Shown piece after piece: positions 5,884-9,175 of a stretch of 9,175 nucleotides of DNA; within the stretch, counting starts at the first letter, position 1, and each line of letters opens with the position of its first letter. Both the position numbers and the translations under genes were made by a program. Source of the stretch: an uncultured Burkholderiales bacterium (GTDB taxonomy: Bacteria; Pseudomonadota; Gammaproteobacteria; Burkholderiales; Burkholderiaceae_E). The notes beneath the pieces were generated by a model. The model was given only the letters and a program-made list of their open reading frames with translations, had not been told where the DNA came from and made no database searches. Location: the NCBI GenBank assembly GCA_903831925.1, contig CAIKZV010000554.1:1-9175 (forward strand), read 5' to 3'.

Positions 5884-6736
5884 TCACCGAATAATCGAGA
5901 TGATCGATACCGTCGGGCGTTCGGGACAGCATCTCCCGGTAACGATGATTGAAGCGTATGTCATCGGCCACCAAGTGATGGCGTGCCATCAGGACCTGAC
6001 CGGTCGCCTCATCGGTGCCACTGAGCGTGAGATTGAACATCGCTTGAGACGCTCGCAATGACTCGCCGGTTTCGCCCGCCAGCGGGCTCGATTCATCGAT
6101 GATGTGAATCAGATTCCAGCCAAAAATAAACACCGGATAGTCACTTCGCACGAGCTTCAGGTCATCGACACGCCGCAGCATGAGGCTTTCACCCTGTCGT
6201 GTCCGTCTGACCAGATGCATCTGCGCAGTCGTCTCCATGATGATGTTCTGCCGACAGTTGGCCACACGGATCATGAGAACCGTCTTGCCTTGGAACGGCA
6301 TGACCACACCAAACTTGGCAAAAATCACCCGCGCCGTCGGACGCGAAAACCGCGCGAACATCACACCGGTCATGACCGCAATGCTGACCATGCCGGTAAA
6401 GATCTCCAGCGTTGCAATCAGGTGCCCGTAAACCGAACCCGGGTGCATATCCCCATAGCCCACGGTCCCCAGCGTCTCGACGCTGAAAAAGAACGCGCCA
6501 ATCAGGTTTGGGGGACTGAGATTGGCGATCGATCCGGGCACTGCCTGATAAAGCAGCGCGAAAAGCAGGTTGAAACCGATGAATACAGCGGCCATGAACG
6601 CAATCAGCGTTGGCCATCTGATCATCATGCAGAAGTGAAAGAGATCCCGCCAGGGCTGCGATTCATGATTCGAGGTCTCGACCTTGAAGGGTCCGACCGT
6701 GACTCGTCGCGTCGAGGGCTTGCTGTTGCGATTCAT
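5840..6736 (-). CDS. KirBac-type inward-rectifier potassium channel
   Basis: 298 aa inner-membrane channel subunit (tetramer in the family) passing K+. Layout from the ATG at 6736: a basic N-terminal tail, interfacial slide helix around WRDLF (29-33), TM1 (about 41-63), pore helix AFFFSVETLG (81-90), selectivity filter TVGYGD (91-96), TM2 (about 104-128), then the Kir cytoplasmic domain with ARFSRPTARVIF (128-139), IRVANCRQNII (156-166), FGWNLIHIIDESSPL (205-219) and DDIRFNHRY (258-266). From memory the filter flank and cytoplasmic motifs closely resemble Burkholderia pseudomallei KirBac1.1. The ATG has only a weak Shine-Dalgarno sequence; an in-frame TTG at 6805, with AGGGG close before it, would add 23 residues and cannot be excluded. 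It follows the P450 gene on the same strand by 81 bp, and no convincing promoter or terminator is seen between them, so co-transcription is possible. Confidence 0.95.
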   Translation of the reverse strand: MNRNSKPSTRRVTVGPFKVETSNHESQPWRDLFHFCMMIRWPTLIAFMAAVFIGFNLLFALLYQAVPGSIANLSPPNLIGAFFFSVETLGTVGYGDMHPGSVYGHLIATLEIFTGMVSIAVMTGVMFARFSRPTARVIFAKFGVVMPFQGKTVLMIRVANCRQNIIMETTAQMHLVRRTRQGESLMLRRVDDLKLVRSDYPVFIFGWNLIHIIDESSPLAGETGESLRASQAMFNLTLSGTDEATGQVLMARHHLVADDIRFNHRYREMLSRTPDGIDHLDYSVISIVEPIESPPEQA

Positions 6737-6817
6737 CCGTGCCGTCTCAATGATCACGCTGACGCCAGGTGCTGTCAGGACCGACCGACCATCCGCTGGC
6801 GGCAAAACCCCTGGAAA

Positions 6818-8050
6818 TCAGCATACCGGCAGTCGGCGAAGGCCGCGCATGATCATGGCGTTGGTCCACTCGGGCGGATCCGAATCGACCAGACCAAGCG
6901 ACGGGAAACGCCGAATCAGGGTATCGATTGCGATGCGGCCTTCCAGGCGGGCAAGCGATGCGCCCATGCAGAAATGAATGCCCTGACCGAAGGTGAGATG
7001 ACGGTTGGGCGTGCGCTCAATATCGAAGAATTCGGCCCGATCAAACTGGCTGGCGTCACGGTTGGCGGCATTGACCATCGCAAAGACGCGTTGGCCAGCC
7101 TCAAGCCGTTTGCCGCCGAGTTCATGGTCGGTCACGACGATTCGAGCACTTGAATTGCTCGGGCCATCGAAGCGCAGCACCTCCTCGATCGTCGAGCCGA
7201 TCAGATCGGGCTTTGCGATCAGCTTGGCCCGCTGCTCGGGATGCACGATCAGCGCATGAACCGCATTGCCGATCAGGTTGGTGGTGGTCTCATGGCCGCC
7301 AAAGAGCATGAGCATGCATGAGGCCACCAGTTCGTCTTCACTGAGGGCATCGTCATTATCGCGGGCTGCGATCAGCCGGCTGATCATGTCGTCACAGGGT
7401 TGAACGCGCCTTTGCGCAATAAGCTCGCGAAAATAGGCGGACATGTTCTGTGCCCCCGATCGCGCCCGTTCGTATTTGTCCGGCACGCCCTGGGCACTGC
7501 CGATGAAGAGCAGCATGTCATCAGACCAGGCTTTGAGGCTGGGCAGCATCGACTGCGGCGCACCGATCATGTCGAGAATGACCATCGCCGGCACCATCAT
7601 CGCGAACGAGGCGATGACATCCACCTGCCGGTTCGACTGCAGTTCGTCATCGAGCTGATCAGCCAGCGAGTCGACGACCTGACGAATACGCGGCTCCAGT
7701 CCCTGGATCACTGGCATCGCGAAGCCAGCGCCCAGCAGCTTGCGCAGCCGCGAATGCTCAGGCGGGCTGCGAAACACCAGCCAGAGGTTGAGATAGCGCA
7801 CCACATCCGCCAGCACCGCCTGCTGCGTTGCCGGCAGCTTGTTGTAAAACGGGGTGATCCTGTCAGAACCGAGTTCGGGCGCGACATGCGCGCGACGAAC
7901 ATCGTCATAGCGGGTCAGCAGCCAGCCGCTGAGCGCCGGACTCCAGTGCACCGGATCCTCAAGGCGCAGCCTGGCAAAGACCGGATAAGGATTGCTGCGA
8001 ATGGCCGGGTCGCGCAGGTCGTAGCGCAGCGATTCGCCGCTGACAGTCAT
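6818..8050 (-). CDS. Cytochrome P450, soluble bacterial class
   Basis: 410 aa heme-thiolate monooxygenase, the normal length for soluble bacterial P450s that take electrons from a ferredoxin and reductase. Every core motif is present: C-helix heme contact HSRLR with His99 and Arg103, I-helix oxygen-activation motif GGHETT (251-256), ExxR at Glu290-Arg293, and the heme loop FGQGIHFCMG (354-363) with Cys361 as the axial ligand. The start at 8050 gives the usual short N-terminus and has AGGAA 8 nt upstream; the frame stays open to 8482 but that part runs antisense through the thiolase-like gene and is not coding. No ferredoxin or ferredoxin reductase gene is adjacent. A divergent thiolase-like gene suggests a role in breakdown of a hydrophobic or acyl compound, but no substrate can be named. 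Confidence 0.97.
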   Translation of the reverse strand: MTVSGESLRYDLRDPAIRSNPYPVFARLRLEDPVHWSPALSGWLLTRYDDVRRAHVAPELGSDRITPFYNKLPATQQAVLADVVRYLNLWLVFRSPPEHSRLRKLLGAGFAMPVIQGLEPRIRQVVDSLADQLDDELQSNRQVDVIASFAMMVPAMVILDMIGAPQSMLPSLKAWSDDMLLFIGSAQGVPDKYERARSGAQNMSAYFRELIAQRRVQPCDDMISRLIAARDNDDALSEDELVASCMLMLFGGHETTTNLIGNAVHALIVHPEQRAKLIAKPDLIGSTIEEVLRFDGPSNSSARIVVTDHELGGKRLEAGQRVFAMVNAANRDASQFDRAEFFDIERTPNRHLTFGQGIHFCMGASLARLEGRIAIDTLIRRFPSLGLVDSDPPEWTNAMIMRGLRRLPVC

Positions 8051-8084
8051 TGAATTTTCCTGAGGATTGCTCGTTGGTGGGCCG

Positions 8085-8113
8085 AGGGTAGAGACGGCGC
8101 TTGCACTCGTCAA
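8085..8113 (-). promoter_or_regulatory. Probable promoter for the cytochrome P450 gene
   Basis: TTGACG (8113-8108, one mismatch to the -35 consensus), a 17-nt spacer and TACCCT (8090-8085, partial -10) lie 34 bp upstream of the P450 ATG. Transcription would begin near 8078, leaving a short leader with AGGAA. Confidence 0.45.
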
Positions 8114-8134
8114 GGCGCCCGAAGCCGCTACACT
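8107..8134 (+). promoter_or_regulatory. Possible promoter for the thiolase-like gene
   Basis: TCGTCA (8107-8112) and TACACT (8129-8134) with a 16-nt spacer each match four of six consensus positions. The -35 overlaps the -35 of the opposite P450 promoter. The leader to the ATG at 8211 would be about 70 nt. Weak by itself. Confidence 0.3.
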
Positions 8135-8210
8135 GAAGGCAGTACCAGACCAACACAGCAACACGCACATCGACGGGCGCGCCTGACGCGGACCCGAGAC
8201 AGGAGACGCA

Positions 8211-9175
8211 ATGGACGAGAACACCACACCGGTGCTGGTTGGCTGCGGCCAATTCACACAACGCGAGACCGACCCCCTGGCGGCCATGGGCCCGCTCGAC
8301 CTGATGGCGAAAGTGGCCGCGATCGCGGCAGACGATGCCGGTCCGGGCAAGCGATTGATCGAGGCCCTCGATACGCTGGTCGTGGTCCGACTGTTTTCCG
8401 ATACCAGCCCGCGCTTTGCATCCCCCTTCGGCCGCTTCTCAAACCCACCCAAATCGCTCGCCCAGCGTATCGGTGCAAACAAGGCGAATCGCCTCGTCTA
8501 CACCCATCCCGGCGGCAACATGCCGCAGTGGTCGATCAATCAGATGGCGCAGGCCATCACGCGGGGCGAGCTGTCGGCAGGCATGGTGGTGGGCGCCGAA
8601 GCACTGGCCACCCAGAAAGCCGCGCAGCGGGCCGGCATCACACTCGACTGGAATGAAGACCCCGGTGGCAGTTCAGAGTCGTGGGGGGTGGCAAAGCGCG
8701 GCTGGTCGGATGTCGAAGACATTCACGGCGCGCGCGCTGCGATTTACATGTATCCCTTCTTCGAGAACGCGATCAGAGCCCACGCCGGGCACAGCCTTGC
8801 CGAGCATCAGCACGCGATGGGACAACTGCTGGCGCGATTTGCCAAAGTGGCCGCAGGCAATCCGCTTGCCGATCGTCGCGACGGCTTTAATGGCGAGCGA
8901 ATTGCCCAGCTCGCTCCCGACAATCCCTACATCGCGTTTCCCTATACGCGCTACATGAATGCGAATGCCTTCATCGATCAGGGTGCGGCGGTGATCGTCT
9001 GCAGCCTTGCCAAGGCGCGCAGCCTTGGTATTTCGAGCGACCGCTGGGTCTTTCTGCACGGCTGCGCTGATGCGCACGATCACTGGTATGTGACCGAGCG
9101 CCGCGATTTTCATTCGTCGCCGGCGATGAAGATGGTCTACAGCAAGGCACTTGCCATGGCCGGCAAGTCGGTGGC
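8211..9175 (+). CDS. Thiolase-like protein (acetyl-CoA acetyltransferase/SCP2-thiolase-like, TLP1 type), 3' end cut by window
   Basis: The first 321 residues are visible, with no stop before the right edge; full members are about 500 aa and carry an extra C-terminal domain. The start is well set: AGGAG lies 5 nt before the ATG. Family features are PVLVGCGQFTQRE (7-19), the segment VYTHPGGNMPQWSINQMA (96-113), GMVVGAEAL (124-132), YPFFENAIRAHAGHSLAEH (181-199), and PYTRYMNANAFIDQGAAVI (244-262). The thiolase fold normally carries its nucleophilic Cys at the start of the helix within the PGGN-MPQ region; here no Cys is present there, so classical thiolysis or Claisen chemistry is doubtful. It may bind an acyl-CoA or steroid-CoA ligand, as inferred from the family. 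It is divergent from the P450 gene with a 160-bp shared upstream region. Confidence 0.9.
   Translation, partial: MDENTTPVLVGCGQFTQRETDPLAAMGPLDLMAKVAAIAADDAGPGKRLIEALDTLVVVRLFSDTSPRFASPFGRFSNPPKSLAQRIGANKANRLVYTHPGGNMPQWSINQMAQAITRGELSAGMVVGAEALATQKAAQRAGITLDWNEDPGGSSESWGVAKRGWSDVEDIHGARAAIYMYPFFENAIRAHAGHSLAEHQHAMGQLLARFAKVAAGNPLADRRDGFNGERIAQLAPDNPYIAFPYTRYMNANAFIDQGAAVIVCSLAKARSLGISSDRWVFLHGCADAHDHWYVTERRDFHSSPAMKMVYSKALAMAGKSV

Noticed and set aside
6759..6778. Inverted repeat CTGAC/GTCAG with a 10-nt loop between the P450 and channel genes, considered as a terminator
   Set aside because: Short stem, long loop and no T-run on either strand.
6104..7153. Long plus-strand open frame of 349 codons opposite the channel and P450 genes
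   Set aside because: It is antisense to the Kir cytoplasmic domain and the P450 heme region and codes for Arg/His-rich sequence without motifs.
8051..8482. N-terminal extension of the P450 frame to 8482
   Set aside because: The extra 144 codons are antisense to the thiolase-like start, match nothing in P450s, and the ATG at 8050 has a suitable ribosome site.

Overview
The window is GC-rich (about 60% by eye) and densely coded. It carries eight protein-coding genes (two cut by the window edges), short intergenic gaps, and no rRNA, tRNA, CRISPR or insertion sequence that I can see. It looks like the chromosome of a Gram-negative proteobacterium, most likely a betaproteobacterium of the Burkholderiales type. 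Reasons: a Tat-exported solute-binding protein of the branched-chain amino acid class, a lipoprotein with a clear lipobox, and an inward-rectifier K+ channel that reads much like KirBac1.1 of Burkholderia. The taxonomic call is an inference from gene character, not a measured result.

Layout. (1) 1-1119, minus strand: periplasmic solute-binding protein of an ABC importer, cut at its C-terminus. Its 5' region (about 1120-1403) holds a possible promoter, a 28-bp dyad just upstream of it, and a run of small inverted repeats. (2) 1404-3677, minus strand: probable three-gene operon, read in the order beta-carbonic anhydrase, two-domain rhodanese-type sulfurtransferase, flavin reductase-like FMN-binding protein. 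The gap before the sulfurtransferase has an unusual start region: a Shine-Dalgarno sequence held in a small hairpin and a 7-codon mini-ORF overlapping the start codon. (3) 3794-5883, plus strand: two-gene unit of a YHYH-domain lipoprotein and a HupE/UreJ-type membrane protein with a periplasmic EF-hand-like loop. (4) 5840-8050, minus strand: a cytochrome P450 followed by the KirBac-type channel, whose 3' end overlaps the HupE-like gene tail-to-tail by 44 bp. (5) 8211 to the right edge, plus strand: a thiolase-like protein (SCP2-thiolase/TLP1 type), divergent from the P450 with apparently overlapping promoters.

How the genes may work together. The YHYH/HupE-like pair is the least understood part. 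Lipidation, signal peptides and many His residues suggest an envelope metal-handling function, but no substrate can be read from the sequence. The carbonic anhydrase, sulfurtransferase and flavin reductase look like a CO2/bicarbonate and sulfur/redox housekeeping cluster. The P450 and thiolase-like gene may belong to catabolism of a hydrophobic or acyl-CoA substrate. No complete novel system is evident; the most unusual signals are regulatory.
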